A DNA stretch of 64,000 nt, from NCBI GenBank assembly GCA_023055355.1, contig JALJCS010000054.1:1488001-1552000 (forward strand), in the 5' to 3' direction. Shown here one piece after another: positions 33,601-42,800 of the stretch. Numbering within the stretch: position 1 is the first letter of the stretch; every line of letters begins with the position of its first letter. The notes below the pieces were generated by a model. The model saw only the letters and a program-made list of their open reading frames with translations, searched no databases and had not been told where the DNA came from. A program made the translations under genes and the position numbers. The DNA is from Agelaius tricolor (taxonomy: Eukaryota; Chordata; Aves; Passeriformes; Icteridae).

Positions 33601-36600
33601 TGATCTCTAAGGTCCCTTCCAACCCAAACCACTCTGGGATTCTCTGATCATATGTGCCAAAAAGTTTCCCCCTTTCCCCCTCAGTTTCTTGGGAAAAATC
33701 AACTTTCTCTTTTCTTTCACCTGGATGGATGGGGATGAGGAACACCAGGAACCTTCTGGGGTCCCTCATCCCAGAGAGATCCAGGTTCATCAGGGAGATC
33801 CGTGTCCTTCTCTTCCCATATTTTCACCCATGATCTCTCCTGGGGTTCTGTCTCTCTGGATTTGGGTTTTCAGCCCATTTCTCAGCCTATTTCCAGCCCA
33901 TTTTCCAGCCCATTTCTCAGCACTTTCACAGCCACCAAATTTACGGGATCAAGGTGATCTCTATGGTCCCTTCCAACCCAAACCACTCTGGGATTGTCTG
34001 ATCATATGTGCCAAAAAGATGCTTTAGCCCCCAGTTTTTTGGGAAAAATCAATTTTCAAATCCCTGGATGGGGATGGAGAACACCAGGAACCTTCTGGGG
34101 TCCCTCATCCCAGAGAGATCCAGGTTCATCAGGGAGATCCATGTCCTTCTCTTCCCGTATTTTCACCCTTGATCTCTCCTGGGGTTCTGTCTCTCTGGAT
34201 TTGGTATTTTCAGCCTATTTCCAGCCATTTTTTCAGCCCATTTCTCAGCACATTTACAGCTGTGAAATTTACGGGATCAAAGTGATCTCTAAGGTCCCCT
34301 CCAATCGAAACCACTCTTGGATTCTCTGATCATATGTGCCAAAAAGATGCTTTAGCCCCCAGTTTTTTGGGAAAATTCAACTTTCCAGTCACCTGGATGG
34401 GGATGGAGAACACCAGGAATCTTCTGGGGTCCCTCATCCAAGAGAGATCCAGGTTCATCAGAGAGATCCGTGTCCTTCTCTTCCCATATTTTCACCCAAG
34501 ATGCTCCTGCCTCTCTCCTGGGGTTCTGTCTCTCTGGATTTGGGTTTTCAGCCCATTTCTCAGCCTATTTTCAGCCCATTTTTAGCCCATTTCCAGCCCA
34601 TTTTTCAGCCATGAAATTTAAGGGATCAAGATGATTTCTAAGGTCCCCTCCAACCCAACCCAAACCATCCTGAGATTCTCCAATCCTGTATCAAACAAGG
34701 TCATGATTCAGTGTGCCAAAAAGATGCTTTAACACCAGATTTTGGGAAAAATCAACTTTCCAGTCACCTGGGTGGGGATGGAGAACACCAGGAACCTTCT
34801 GGGGTCCCTCATCCCAGAGAGATCCAGGTGCAGGAAGAGCCATGGAATGGTGTGGGGTGGAAAGGACCTTCAATCCCATCCGGTTCCACCTCCTTCCATT
34901 GCACCAGGATGCTCCAAAACTGCTGTTTGTGTCCTTCTCTTCCCAGATTTCCACCCAAGGTGCTCCTAGCTTTCTCTGGGGTTGTCTCCCTCTGGATTTA
35001 GTTTTTCAGCCCATTTTCAGCCTATTTTCAGCCCATTTTAGCCCGTTTCTCAGCCTATTTTTAGCCCATTTCCAGCTCATTTTCCAGCCCAATTTTAGCC
35101 CATTTCTAACCCATTTTTCAGCCATGAAATTTAAGGGATCAAGATGATCTCCAAGGTCCCCTCCAGCCCAAACCACCCTGGGGTTCTCTGATTCTGTATC
35201 AGACAAGGTCATGCTTTTCCAAAAAGATGCTTTCTTCCCCCCCAAGTTTTTTGGGACAAATCAATCCCTCTGCTGGTGCTCCTCAAAAATTCTGGATTAA
35301 ATAATGACGAAAACACAAAACCACCGTTTTAGTCTTCAAAATACCGACTTTGGTGGGGAAATGCAGTCAACTAAGAGGCTAAAAAACCCAGAGAAAGAGA
35401 ATTATCTGCGTGTCTGCGTCGTTCCTTTAAACACTCATTGGAAAAGAGGGAAAACAAAGAATCCTGAGGGGGGGGAAAAAAGGCAGAGTTGCAGCATGTC
35501 AAGGACAGTCAAGCAACAGCTGAGCTCTGCTGGGCTTTTACTCACGGAGTGGGTCCTGAGGGCCGCGATGGTTTTGGACAGGGCCATCTCCCACAGCTCA
35601 TCAATGTAGGCCCGGTTGACCAGGCCCTGCGTGGTGTGCAGGATGTGATCCTCCACCACAAAAAACCTGAAACGCAGAAAACGCCACCAAAACCTCACAT
35701 CTGAGGGGCCCGAGGACATCCCCGAGCCCCTTCGGGTGAGGGGGGAGCACCCATGGGTCTGGGTTTGGGGGGATTTGGCAAACCCAGGCTGCTCCAAGTG
35801 CTTTATTCCCTCATTTTTAATTTCACTGGGTTGGGGGAGGGAGGTAAAACCCTCCCTGTGCCGCTCTGTGTGTACACAAAGGCAGAATTCCCCCTCCACG
35901 GGTTCCCCACCTCGTTATTCCCACAAGAACCGCGGATAAAACTCTGCTGCAGCCAGCAGCAATCCCATCACAACTGGGGAAAACACTTTATCTTGCTTTA
36001 TCTGCAGGGAAAAATGCTTTGAGTACAGGGAAAACTGCTTTATCTGCAGGGAAAACTGCTTTATCTGCAGGGAAATCTTCTTTATCTGCAGGAAAGTGTG
36101 CTTTAAGTACAGGGAAAAATGTTGGAACTGTAGGGAAAACTGCTTTATCTGCAGGGAAAAATGCTTAAAGTATAGGGAAAACTATCTTCAATGCTTTAAG
36201 TATAGGGAAAACTTTGTCTTCCCTCTTTATCTTCAGGGAAAAACCCTTTATCTGCAGGGAAAAACACTTTATCTGCAGGAAAATGCTTTATCTGCAGGAA
36301 AAAAATTATTTAAGTACAGGGAAAAATGTTGGAACTGTAGGGAAAAATGCTTTAAGTATAGGGAAAACTTTATCTTCAATTTTTAAGTATAGGGAAAAAA
36401 TGCTTTAAGTATAGGGACAATTTTGTCTTCCATCTTTATCTTCAGGGAAAAACATTTTATCTGCAGGGAAAAACACTTTATCTGCAGGGAAAAACACTTT
36501 ATCTGCAGGAAAATGCTTTATCTGCAGGAAAAAAATTATTTAAGTACAGGGAAAAAATGTTGGAACTATAGGGAAAAACACTTTATCTGCAGGGAAAAAT

Positions 36601-38726
36601 GCTTTAAGTGCAGGAAAAATGTTTTAAGTACAGGGAAAAATGTTGGAACTGTAGGGAAAAATGCTTTAAGTATAGGGAAAACTTTATCTTCAATTCTTTA
36701 AGTATAGGGAAAAAATGCTTTAAGTATAGGGAAAACTTTGTCTTCCATCTTTATCTGCAGGGAAAACTGCTTTATCTGCAGGGAAAAATACTTTATCTGC
36801 AGGGAAATGCTTTATCTGCAGGAAAATATTATTTAAGTACAGGGAAAAATGTTGGAACTGTAGGGAAAAACGCTTTATCTGCAGAGAAAAATGCTTTAAG
36901 TGCAGGAAAAATGTTTTAAGTACAGGGAAAAAATGTTGGAACTGTAGGGAAAAATGCTTTAAGTATAGGGAAAACTTTGTCTTCAATTTTTTAAGTATAG
37001 GGAAAAATGCTTTAAGTATAGGGACAATTTTGTCTTCCATCTTTATCTTCAGGGAAAAACACTTTTTCTGCAGGGGAAAATGTTTTAAGTACAGGGAAAA
37101 ATACTTTATCTGCAGGGAAAAATGCTTTATCTGCAGGGAAAACCACTTTTTCTGCAGGGGAAAATGTTTTAAGTACAGGGAAAACTGCTTTATCTGCAGG
37201 AAAAAATGTTTTAAGTACAGGGAAAAAATGTTGGAACTGTAGGGGAAAATGATTTATCTGCAGGGGAAAACTGCTTTATTTGCAGGGAAAAATGTTTTAA
37301 GTACAAGGAAAAATGTTGGAACTGCAGGGAAAAATGTTGGAAGTCCAGGGAAAATCCTCTCTCCCACCCAGCCCCACCACGTGCTCCCAAATTTCCAGAC
37401 AATCAATTTGCTCCAGTCTCCAGTTGGAGATCAACTCTGCTGCTCCAAAAAAAACCCAAAAAAAAGTGTTTTCCAGGGAAAATGAAGGTGAGAGTGTGGC
37501 CATTTTAAATGGTGACACAGGAATTTCCAGGTGGTTTTTTCCAAGGAAATCCAGGCCAGGAGCAGGGAGCTGCAGGAGGGCAGCAGCACACGTGGAGTTT
37601 GTGGTGGTTGTAATTAGGAATTGAAATGATTCTCATTATTAGCTGAAAAAAGAACAAATCCTGTCCAGTTTTTATGGACCAGCAGCCTTTGGAATTCTCC
37701 TCTCAATGCTCAGTTTGGAAGATTTTTCTTCAAATCTGAGTGTGACAAAAAAGCAGCTCTGGGGAACAGAGAATCACCTCCTCCAGCAGGAAAGTAATTA
37801 GAGAATAATTGTTAAATATTCCAGAATCATTAAGGCAGAGGACCCATTCATGTCATTAGCGGGGCAAGAAGGTGAACATCATCCACAGGAAACATTTATC
37901 CTCAAATTCCCAGAAATCCACAGAAACGCCAAGAAATTCCCAGAAATTCCCAGAAATTGATAAAAATTCCTAGAAATTCATAAAAAATCCCCCAAAATTC
38001 ATAGAAAATCCCTGAAATTCACAGAAATTCATAAAAATTCCTAGAAATTCATTAAAAATCCCCCAAAATTCATAGAAAATCCCTGAAATTCCCAGAAATT
38101 CATAAAAAATCCTAGAAATTCATATAAAATCCCCCAAAATTCATAGAAAATCCCTGAAATTCCCAGAAATTCATAAAAATTCCTAGAAATTCATAAAAAA
38201 TCCCCCAAAATTCATAGAAAATCCATGAAATTCCCAGAAATTCACAGACTGCTACAAGAGCTGGCAGGTCCCTCCCCGCTCCCCCCCAGTGACACAGCAA
38301 AGCGGATAAAATTCACTTTACAGCACTTAAAAAGCACAAACCACCTCTTTTTTTGTCCTGTTTTGGCTTTGAGGACCACCAAAAATACCACCATTCCCTC
38401 CTCTCCTGGTTTTTTTGGGCTCCTCAGCAGCCCAGGCCACCCGTTTTTAGCAGGGCTGTGTATAAAAGGAACACCTACCCTACAATTTGATTGAAATACT
38501 TCCTGTAGCCATCTAAAGTTTCGTGCTGCAACAAAGAGAGAGGGAGCAGAGGTTAAAACCCAGGTGGCCGAGGGCAAGGGGGGATTTTAGGGATGAGCCA
38601 GGGGCAGCAGGAGCCCAGGATGAGGTTCCAGGCCAGACTGACCATGTTGGAGGGAGGCTGCAGCACCAGCCGCGCTTGTTTTCTCCTCTGCTTCCTGTAG
38701 TAGCTCTCAAAGGTCTCCCGGGCTCC
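21509..38726 (-). CDS. EXOC6B: EXOC6B (SEC15-like exocyst subunit), internal part: ten exons
   Basis: The exocyst is an eight-subunit complex that tethers Golgi- and endosome-derived vesicles to the plasma membrane; SEC15 subunits sit on the vesicle side and bind Rab GTPases (family knowledge). Ten minus-strand exons join in phase (84, 47, 121, 72, 98, 106, 110, 112, 135 and 180 nt; 1065 nt, 355 codons) with AG acceptors and GT donors throughout. The product matches the vertebrate SEC15-like sequence from the segment starting GARETF to the one ending FTHLP, covering the helical middle and much of the Sec15 C-terminal domain. Paralogue-specific wording (QPFPKKFPFSEF, NVIKRKN, EEEIYTNLNQKIDQF) points to EXOC6B rather than EXOC6. 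The full protein is about 800 residues, so the 5' exons lie beyond base 64000 and the 3' exons before base 1. No frameshift or internal stop is seen. Confidence 0.96.
21712..22510. repeat. 34-bp minisatellite, about 23 copies, with CACGTG in eight units
   Basis: The unit is CCAAAATCCCACGTGGGATG plus GGGGCTCCACACCA. Central units are nearly identical; eight carry the palindrome CCCACGTGGG and others carry CCCACATGGG. Two variant blocks (CCACCAAAATCC and CCACCGAGACCC) suggest separate amplification steps. The array starts about 24 bp upstream of the EXOC6B acceptor at 21689. Confidence 0.97.
22770..22815 (+). mobile_element. CR1 LINE 3' end remnant
   Basis: CTCAGAATATCCCGTGATTC is the terminal part of a sense CR1. 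The preceding 100 bp (GATGACACCAAGGTGGTGTT) may belong to the same element. Confidence 0.6.
23240..23400. promoter_or_regulatory. Possible conserved intronic element near an EXOC6B exon
   Basis: A repeat-free AT-rich island with ATTTATTTAAATAAG, CCTTTAGCTAATTAGCAC and TGTAAATTAAGG, about 120-280 bp downstream of the donor at 23522. It could be a splicing or transcriptional element; this is inferred from composition. Confidence 0.25.
23522..23656 (-). CDS. EXOC6B: EXOC6B exon (LVQIIINTTHLE...GTTTFK)
   Basis: This 135-nt, phase-0 exon has acceptor ccttcccag|CTGGTG and donor TTCAAG|GTGAGC. It encodes 45 residues including LVQIIINTTHLEKSCKFLEE and LPETVHTTKLYGTTTFK. This is the core of the Sec15 C-terminal helical domain and is very strongly conserved across animals. 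Confidence 0.97.
23660..24935. other. EXOC6B intron, mostly single-copy
   Basis: A possible old CR1 piece lies at about 24270-24360 (AACAGGGTGTCCAGAGAAGC). The rest shows nothing recognisable. Confidence 0.5.
24936..25202 (-). mobile_element. CR1 LINE fragment abutting an EXOC6B splice donor
   Basis: Antisense CR1 on the plus strand (CACACAATCCAGGAATGGTT to GGCTCCATTCCCAAGG), so sense with EXOC6B. Its truncated 5' edge lies about 10 bp from the exon ending at 25213. Confidence 0.92.
25213..25324 (-). CDS. EXOC6B: EXOC6B exon (STEVDDMIRKST...NVGLTE)
   Basis: This 112-nt exon completes the split serine (tttgtag|C TCC) and ends ACAGAG|GTGGGA. It encodes 37 residues including STEVDDMIRKSTNLLLTRT and QNVIKRKNVGLTE. 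The donor is followed within about 12 bp by the 5'-truncated end of a CR1 insertion (24936-25202), so nearly all the proximal downstream intron is transposon. Confidence 0.97.
25732..25780 (-). mobile_element. CR1 LINE 3' end remnant
   Basis: ACCATGGAATGCTCAGGTTG followed by GAAGGGATCTTAAAAGG; only the last 45 bp or so of an element is present. Confidence 0.7.
25892..26256 (-). mobile_element. CR1 LINE fragment
   Basis: A long antisense copy from CCCAGAGTGGTTTGGGTTGG to CAGCCTGGCTCCAGCCCTG. It is closely similar to the copies at 28.2, 30.8 and 43.0 kb. Confidence 0.93.
26690..26885 (+). mobile_element. CR1 LINE fragment, opposite orientation
   Basis: A sense-orientation block including AATTCCCAGATTTGCTGTGG and CAAGGCCAGGCTGGACACTG, ending AGGTGTCCCTGCAC without the usual 3' terminus. 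Confidence 0.88.
26886..28030. other. EXOC6B intron, no gene seen
   Basis: An A-rich run lies at 27253-27271. Open frames in 27.5-28.0 kb are GC-rich but have no plausible splice pairs or recognisable domain. Confidence 0.5.
28031..28460 (-). mobile_element. CR1 LINE fragment
   Basis: A long antisense copy from GGGGTTGGGATGGAAGGGAC to TCTCTCCAGCAGCTCCAGGG. Its inverted near-match lies at 55055-55345. Confidence 0.93.
29086..29215 (+). mobile_element. CR1 LINE 3' fragment
   Basis: Sense copy including AGTGTCCAGGGCCAGGCTGG and ending CCAACCCAAACCATCCTGGG, about 100 bp downstream of the EXOC6B exon ending at 29321. Confidence 0.88.
29321..29430 (-). CDS. EXOC6B: EXOC6B exon (QPFPKKFPFSEF...SEDLHL)
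   Basis: This 110-nt exon has acceptor ttttccag|CAACCC and donor CTCAG|GTGGGA. It encodes 36 residues, QPFPKKFPFSEFVPKVY then SQIKEFIYACLKFSEDLHL, plus two bases of a serine codon. FPFSEFVPKVY is the wording that best separates EXOC6B from EXOC6, which as I recall has FPMSQSVPHIY. Confidence 0.97.
30316..30421 (-). CDS. EXOC6B: EXOC6B exon (NILDSDNYSPI...DAELEK)
   Basis: This 106-nt exon begins with the last base of the split arginine codon (cctcccag|A AAT) and ends GAAAAG|GTGAAT. It encodes 35 residues including NILDSDNYSPILVSNEE and KIVGQFPFQDAELEK. The VGQFPFQD motif is typical of SEC15-like proteins. Confidence 0.96.
30591..31000 (-). mobile_element. CR1 LINE fragment
   Basis: A long antisense copy from ACCATGGAATGGTTTGGGTG to TTTATTCCAGCAGCTCC. 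Confidence 0.93.
31008..31062 (+). mobile_element. CR1 LINE 3' end, inverted against its neighbour
   Basis: ATGGGCTTTAAGGCCCCTTC followed by CCAACCCATTCCATGATTC is a sense CR1 terminus lying immediately beside the antisense copy, giving a tail-out inverted pair. Confidence 0.85.
31160..31257 (-). CDS. EXOC6B: EXOC6B exon (GYGFPVNQLFDM...WAGVF)
   Basis: This 98-nt exon has acceptor ctctgcag|GGC and donor TTCAG|GTGAGA. It encodes 32 residues (GYGFPVNQLFDMLLEI, then DQYSETLLKKWAGVF) plus two bases of an arginine codon. The first residue is G, where I recall V in human EXOC6B and G in EXOC6. The rest follows EXOC6B, including NQLFDMLLEI. A 62-bp minisatellite begins about 50 bp upstream of the acceptor. 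Confidence 0.96.
31305..31912. repeat. Minisatellite, 50-62-bp units, about 11 copies
   Basis: Units contain TGTCTGTATTTAACAGGGGC and AAATCCTCCTCCAGCACCAC, with an optional GGTGCAGCTGGGG segment accounting for the length variation. It lies just upstream of the acceptor at 31258. Confidence 0.93.
32145..32216 (-). CDS. EXOC6B: EXOC6B exon (SYCSDPSLVLDL...DTLQ)
   Basis: This 72-nt, phase-0 exon is flanked by ctctccag and CAG|GTACGT. It encodes 24 residues, SYCSDPSLVLDLKNLIV followed by LFADTLQ. Its length is a multiple of three, so skipping it would keep the frame. Confidence 0.96.
32331..32402. repeat. 18-bp tandem repeat, about four copies
   Basis: GCTGATAAGGGTGATAAT repeats, the last copies reading AAGGCTGACAAGG. 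It is a short array with high identity. Confidence 0.9.
32403..33408. other. EXOC6B intron, single-copy
   Basis: Nothing recognisable; no exon-like frame. Confidence 0.5.
33409..35262. repeat. Tandem array of five units of about 305-375 bp, each carrying a CR1 3' end
   Basis: CACCTGGATGGGGATGGAGA or a variant opens units at about 33412, 33719, 34062, 34390 and 34765. Each unit holds TTCTGTCTCTCTGGATTTGG, a run of CAGCCCATTTC subrepeats of variable number, and a sense CR1 terminus (AAGGTCCCTTCCAACCCAAA). Unit length varies through the CAGCCCATTT subrepeat. Confidence 0.93.
34836..34925 (-). mobile_element. CR1 LINE 3' fragment inside the fifth array unit
   Basis: GAGCCATGGAATGGTGTGGG followed by GACCTTCAATCCCATCC is an antisense CR1 found in only one unit, so it inserted after the array expanded. 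Confidence 0.8.
35546..35666 (-). CDS. EXOC6B: EXOC6B exon (FFVVEDHIL...ALRTHS)
   Basis: This 121-nt exon starts with the third base of a split glycine codon (tttcag|G TTT TTT) and ends TCC|GTGAGT. It encodes 40 residues with the hallmark stretches FFVVEDHILHTT and AYIDELWEMALSKTI of SEC15-type subunits. The donor is close to consensus. It sits between the 19-bp array at 36-37.3 kb and the 300-bp tandem array at 33.4-35.3 kb. Confidence 0.97.
35985..37345. repeat. 19-bp minisatellite, about 70 copies
   Basis: Units alternate between CTTTATCTGCAGGGAAAAA, TTTAAGTACAGGGAAAAAT and TTGGAACTGTAGGGAAAAA. These three types recur in blocks, giving a superstructure of several hundred bp. The resulting plus-strand open frames (CFKYREKC, CWNCREKC, FICREKH) are artefacts of a stop-free repeat. 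Confidence 0.97.
37895..38245. repeat. AT-rich tandem repeat, about 70-bp unit
   Basis: Units combine CAGAAATTCATAAAAATTCC, TAGAAATTCATAAAAAATCC and CCCAAAATTCATAGAAAATC, all variants of a shorter GAAATTCATAAAA element. It lies between two EXOC6B exons. Confidence 0.92.
38479..38525 (-). CDS. EXOC6B: EXOC6B exon (HETLDGYRKYFNQIVG)
   Basis: This 47-nt exon has acceptor gttgcag|CACGAA and donor GTAGG|gtaggt. It encodes HETLDGYRKYFNQIV and two bases of the following glycine codon, which is completed by the next exon. Only 117 bp of intron separates it from the exon before it. The intron after it is 2.8 kb and is dominated by two minisatellites. Confidence 0.95.
38643..38726 (-). CDS. EXOC6B: EXOC6B exon (GARETF...PPSNM)
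   Basis: This 84-nt, phase-0 exon is the most 5' EXOC6B exon in the window. The acceptor reads ttttccag|GGAGCC and the donor ATG|GTcagt. It encodes 28 residues beginning GARETFESYYRK and ending LQPPSNM, a lysine/arginine-rich helix (RKQRRKQAR) of the SEC15 core. The residue before SYY is E, with S where I recall N in mammals. The preceding exon was not found in the remaining 25 kb, so the upstream intron is larger than that. Confidence 0.95.
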
Positions 38727-38792
38727 CTGGAAAACAGGAAAGGGTCATTGCAGCCCTCAGGATGTGCAGGAAGAGGTCACTTGGAATGTAAA

Positions 38793-39400
38793 CCGTGGAA
38801 CTGCTGAGGTTGGAAAAGCCCTCTGAGATCTGTGAGTCCAACCATGCCCAGCAGCACCAGGGCCACCTCTGCCCCATGTCCCCAAATGTCACATCCACAG
38901 GGCACTGAAATCCCTCAGGGATGGGCACTCCAAACCTCCCTGGGCACTTCCAATCCCTGACCCCCTTTCCATGAGGAATGTCCCCAATGCCCACCCTGAG
39001 CTCCCCTGAGGCCGTTCCCTCTGCTCCTGTCCCTGTTCCCTGGGATAAGATCCCAAATCCCCCCGGCTGTGCCCTCCTGGCAGGAGCTGTGCAGAGCCAC
39101 AAGGGCCCCCTGAGCCTCCTTTGCTCCAGGCTGAGCCCCTGCCCAGCTCCCTCAGGGATTCTGCAGCCCCTGCCCAGCTCCCTCAGGGATTCTGCAGCCC
39201 CTGCCCGGCTCCCTCAGGGATTCTGCAGCCCCTGCCCAGCTCCCTCAGGGATTCTGCAGCCCCTGCCCGGCTCCCTCAGGGATTCCCCAGCCCTTTCCCA
39301 GCTCTGTTCCTGCCCTGGCCACGCTCCAGCCCCTCCAGGGCTCTCCAGAGCTGCCCCAGCCCTGGAGGTGCCCCGGCAGTGCCAGCACAGGGGACAAGGA
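38793..39400 (-). mobile_element. CR1 LINE (second subfamily) with internal 31-bp tandem repeat, five copies
   Basis: Antisense CR1 starting GAGGTTGGAAAAGCCCTCTG. From about 39135 a 31-bp piece (CCCTGCCCAGCTCCCTCAGG plus GATTCTGCAGC) is repeated five times. The same arrangement with eight copies is at 60953-61640. Confidence 0.88.
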
Positions 39401-39854
39401 CACTGCCCTGGCCCTGCTGCCACCCCAGAGCTGGGACATTCAATGTCCAACCTTGTGTCCAACCAGCACAAATGTGGAACTTTCCCCCAAAATTCCATTC
39501 AAATATCAGAGCACAAAGAGTTGATCTGAACACACCGAGTCCAACCCCAGCTGCTCAGGTACAGGAATGTTCCATGCCCCGTTCCTGGGATACACAGGGA
39601 TGTGCCCAGCTGCTTTCTGGACCACAATTTGGACAAATATTGGATTTATTGCTCCATGGAACAACCAGTGGTGGTGTCAGCAAAGAGAATGAGGAGCCAA
39701 AAGACACCAAAGACACAAACAGGGGGAAGTAAAGGCCAGCTTGGACAGGGCCCGGAGCACCCTGGGACAGCTGAAGATTCCCTACACATGGATGGGCTCA
39801 AAAGGTCCCTCCAACCAAGCCCTCCTGGGAATCTGTGAATTCCAGGAGGGCTTG

Positions 39855-40230
39855 GGATGCAGCATTCCAGAATGTGTTTGGAGTGCAGAATTCCAGAATA
39901 TGTCTGGAGTACAGAATTCCAGAATGTGTTTGGAGTGCAGAATTCCAGAATATGTTTGGAGTGCAGAATTCCAGAATGTGTTTGGAGTGCAGAATTCCAG
40001 AATGTGTTTTGTGTACAGAATTCCAGAGTGTGTTTGGGGTGCAGCATTCCAGAATGTGTTTTGTGTACAGAATTCCAGAATGTATTTTGTGTACAGAATT
40101 CCAGAATGTGCTTTGTGTACAGAATTCCAGAATGTGTTTGGGGTGCAGAATTCCAGAGTGTGTTTGGGGTGCAGAATTCCAGAATGTATTTTGTGTACAG
40201 AATTCCAGGATGGGTTTGGGGTACAGCACT
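39855..40230. repeat. 26-bp minisatellite, about 14 copies
   Basis: The unit GCAGAATTCCAGAATGTGTT plus TGGAGT, with a second form ending TTGTGTA. The two forms are partly segregated (first half and second half). Confidence 0.95.
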
Positions 40231-40959
40231 CCTCAAGACCACTCTGTAGCATTGGGAGAAATTACCTCTGCAGCTCATTTTTCCCAACTTGCCGTGGCTC
40301 TGAGTGTCCAGAGGATTTCCCTCCCCACAGCTGACCCCTCTCCATGGCCATCCCCCCTGGGCTGGACTCTGGAGGGCCCCTCTGGGGTGATCTTTGCTCC
40401 AAACCAGGCTCCACCTCAGCATCCCCGTCCTGGAGCTCCCCAGAGCCCAAGGATGAGCCCCCGGGCCATCCAGCCTGGATGTTTCATCCCTGCCCATCCT
40501 CCCTCCTCCACACCCTCCCTGTTTTCTGTCTGAAATTGGATCACAAACATCTCAGGGAAGGGACAACGTCTTGCTTTGAACTGTTGGGAGCCAAGGGAGA
40601 GGGGAGAAAAAAAAAACCCAAAAAACCCAACTCAGCCTCATTTAGAATTCACAAAACAAACAACATGCAACAACAAATATCACCTGAGCGAGGCACCAGC
40701 TGTCAACCTGCTCCTCTCCAGAAAATAAATTAATTAAAAGCAAAACCTGATGGTAATTTAATGATTCTCCAGCTGTTGTGGCATTATACAACCAGGCTGC
40801 CTCGGGATGCCCTCAGCTACCAAGGGCTTGTGAGGAGCCATAGCCTGACTTGCTCCTTCTCTTCTCCAAGTGCAGCTCCAGGCTCCAGCAGGAATCAGCC
40901 CAGGGATGTGCCCAGAGCTCTCCCACCAAATTCTACCCTTCCCAAAGGTGTCTAAATCC

Positions 40960-41505
40960 ATCCAAAAAACCTTTTTAGGTGCTAAAATCCATCAAAGAAA
41001 ACTTTCTTAGGTGCTCAAATCCATCCCCAAAACCTTCTGAGGTAAAAAAAATCCATTCCCAAAACCTTCTTAGGTGGTCAAATCCATCCCCAAAACCTCC
41101 TACAGTCCAAAAAATCCATCCTCAAAACTTTCTTACATGAAAAAATCCACCCCCAAAACCTTCTTAGGTAGGTAAATTCATCCCCCAAAATCTTAGGTGC
41201 TCAAATCCATCCCCAAAACCTCCTACAGTCCAAAAATCCATCCCCAAAATCTTCTTAGGTGCAAGAATCCATCCCCAAAGCCTTCTTAAGTGCAAAAATC
41301 CATCTAAAAAACCTTCTTAGGTCCTAAAAACCATCTAAAACACCTTTTTAGGTACTCAAATCCATCTTCAAGACCTTCTTAGGTCTTAAAATTCATTCCC
41401 CAAAACCTTCTAAGGTCCTAAAATCCATCCCCAAGACCTTTTTAGGTGCTCAAATCCATCCCCAAAACCTTCTTGCATGCAAAAATCCATCCCCAAAACC
41501 TCCTA
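40960..41505. repeat. About 31-bp degenerate minisatellite, about 17 copies
   Basis: Units read roughly AATCCATCCCCAAAACCTTC plus TTAGGTGCTCA, with frequent length and base variation. It is an older array. Confidence 0.92.
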
Positions 41506-42800
41506 GCCGCTGTGCAGGTGCACTGCAAAGGGATGTGGAGATGCTAAATGTGGATTTTGTCCTTGAATTCTGCTTTCTGTCCTGGCTGAGTCTCAGGGGG
41601 ATCAGGATGAGCAGCTCCCAGTGCATGCCAGGCACATCCAGCCACCCTGGCAAACCTGGATGACAAATCCCAGCTTTTCCCCCTGTAATCAGGTTCAGGA
41701 GCAACTTGAATCTATGAGAAATTTGGTATTTTAAGAGAGATTTTACAACCAGGATCTGTGAACCAACATTTCCCTGTCAGGTGTTGCCAACATTCCCAAA
41801 AGCTGTTTGCCTCAGGAAAGGGAAGGATCCTGAGACAGAAATCAGGGATCTACAAGTGAGACCCAAAAAGAGGAGAATTATTCCAATTTTATCAAACCAA
41901 GAGATAAAATTAGGTGGTGCCTGAAGTTAAAAAGTGATAAATTCCAAGCAGGGAGCAGCCACCTCACTTTGAGCCCCTCTCCAAGGCCTGAATTTCGGTG
42001 ATTCTCACAATCCTGGTGTTACCCATGCCCTCTCCACCCCAGGAAAACCATGGAAAAAGGGATTGTCTCACTCCCACACCACCACTAAGGGACAAAACCA
42101 AAGGGATTTATTAAATTCTGCTGGGCCTTGGCTCTCCAAACCTCCAGGAGCAGCACAACTGATCATCTCCATCCTCATCAACCCAGCCCTGGTGCCATCA
42201 CTGACACCTCGGAGTGAAGCCACTCATTAAGCTGGAGGAAATTACTTAAATAAAAAAATAAAAAAATTAAAAATTACAACTTAAAAAACCCTGAAAAATA
42301 ATTGAATTTTGGGGGCCAATCTAAAACTGAAGGTGTTTTTTAAACCATTTCTTTAATAAATGAACATGTGGCACCATCAAAGGCAGGAGCACAGCGAGGC
42401 TGAGCCGCCACCACCAGCAGCAGGACCGTGGTTGGACACTCAAACACCAAACCCCTCATTCATGGTGCACCATCCCCTGGAAATTAATGAGTAATTAATT
42501 AATCACTGGACTCACAGAAGCTGCCATTTCCCCAATATTTTGTGGTGGCCTCAAGGACTCGTTGGAATCTCCGAGAGCAGCTCATCAGAGCAGGAGGCCT
42601 CAGACAAATAATAAGAGTAAATTTTGGAGGTTTCTGCTGAGACTGCACCAAATCCAGGCAGATCTGGGATTGATCCCTCATCCTCCAGCTCCAGGACCCT
42701 GCCTGCTCATCCATACTTTCCTTCAGGAAAGAAAGGACAAGGAGCCACCGCACACCCGACTGCACTTCCAGTGTCCCACCATGGCCGTGTCCAACCCAAT
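41506..42800. other. Intron, no gene seen
   Basis: Single-copy sequence with an A-rich patch at 42240-42300. No supported exon. Confidence 0.5.

Noticed and set aside
35985..37345. Plus-strand open frames of 62-106 codons rich in CFKYREKC/FICREKH repeats
   Set aside because: They follow exactly a 19-bp non-coding minisatellite that has no stop in these frames; no splice sites or conserved domain.
21509..38726. Assignment to EXOC6 rather than EXOC6B
   Set aside because: Diagnostic stretches (FPFSEFVPKVY, NVIKRKNVGLTE, EEEIYTNLNQKIDQF) follow EXOC6B as I remember it; only the single G in GYGFPVN is EXOC6-like.
39646..40533. 283-codon minus-strand and 232-codon plus-strand open frames
   Set aside because: Both arise from the 26-bp GCAGAATTCCAGAATGTG array; neither has exon features.
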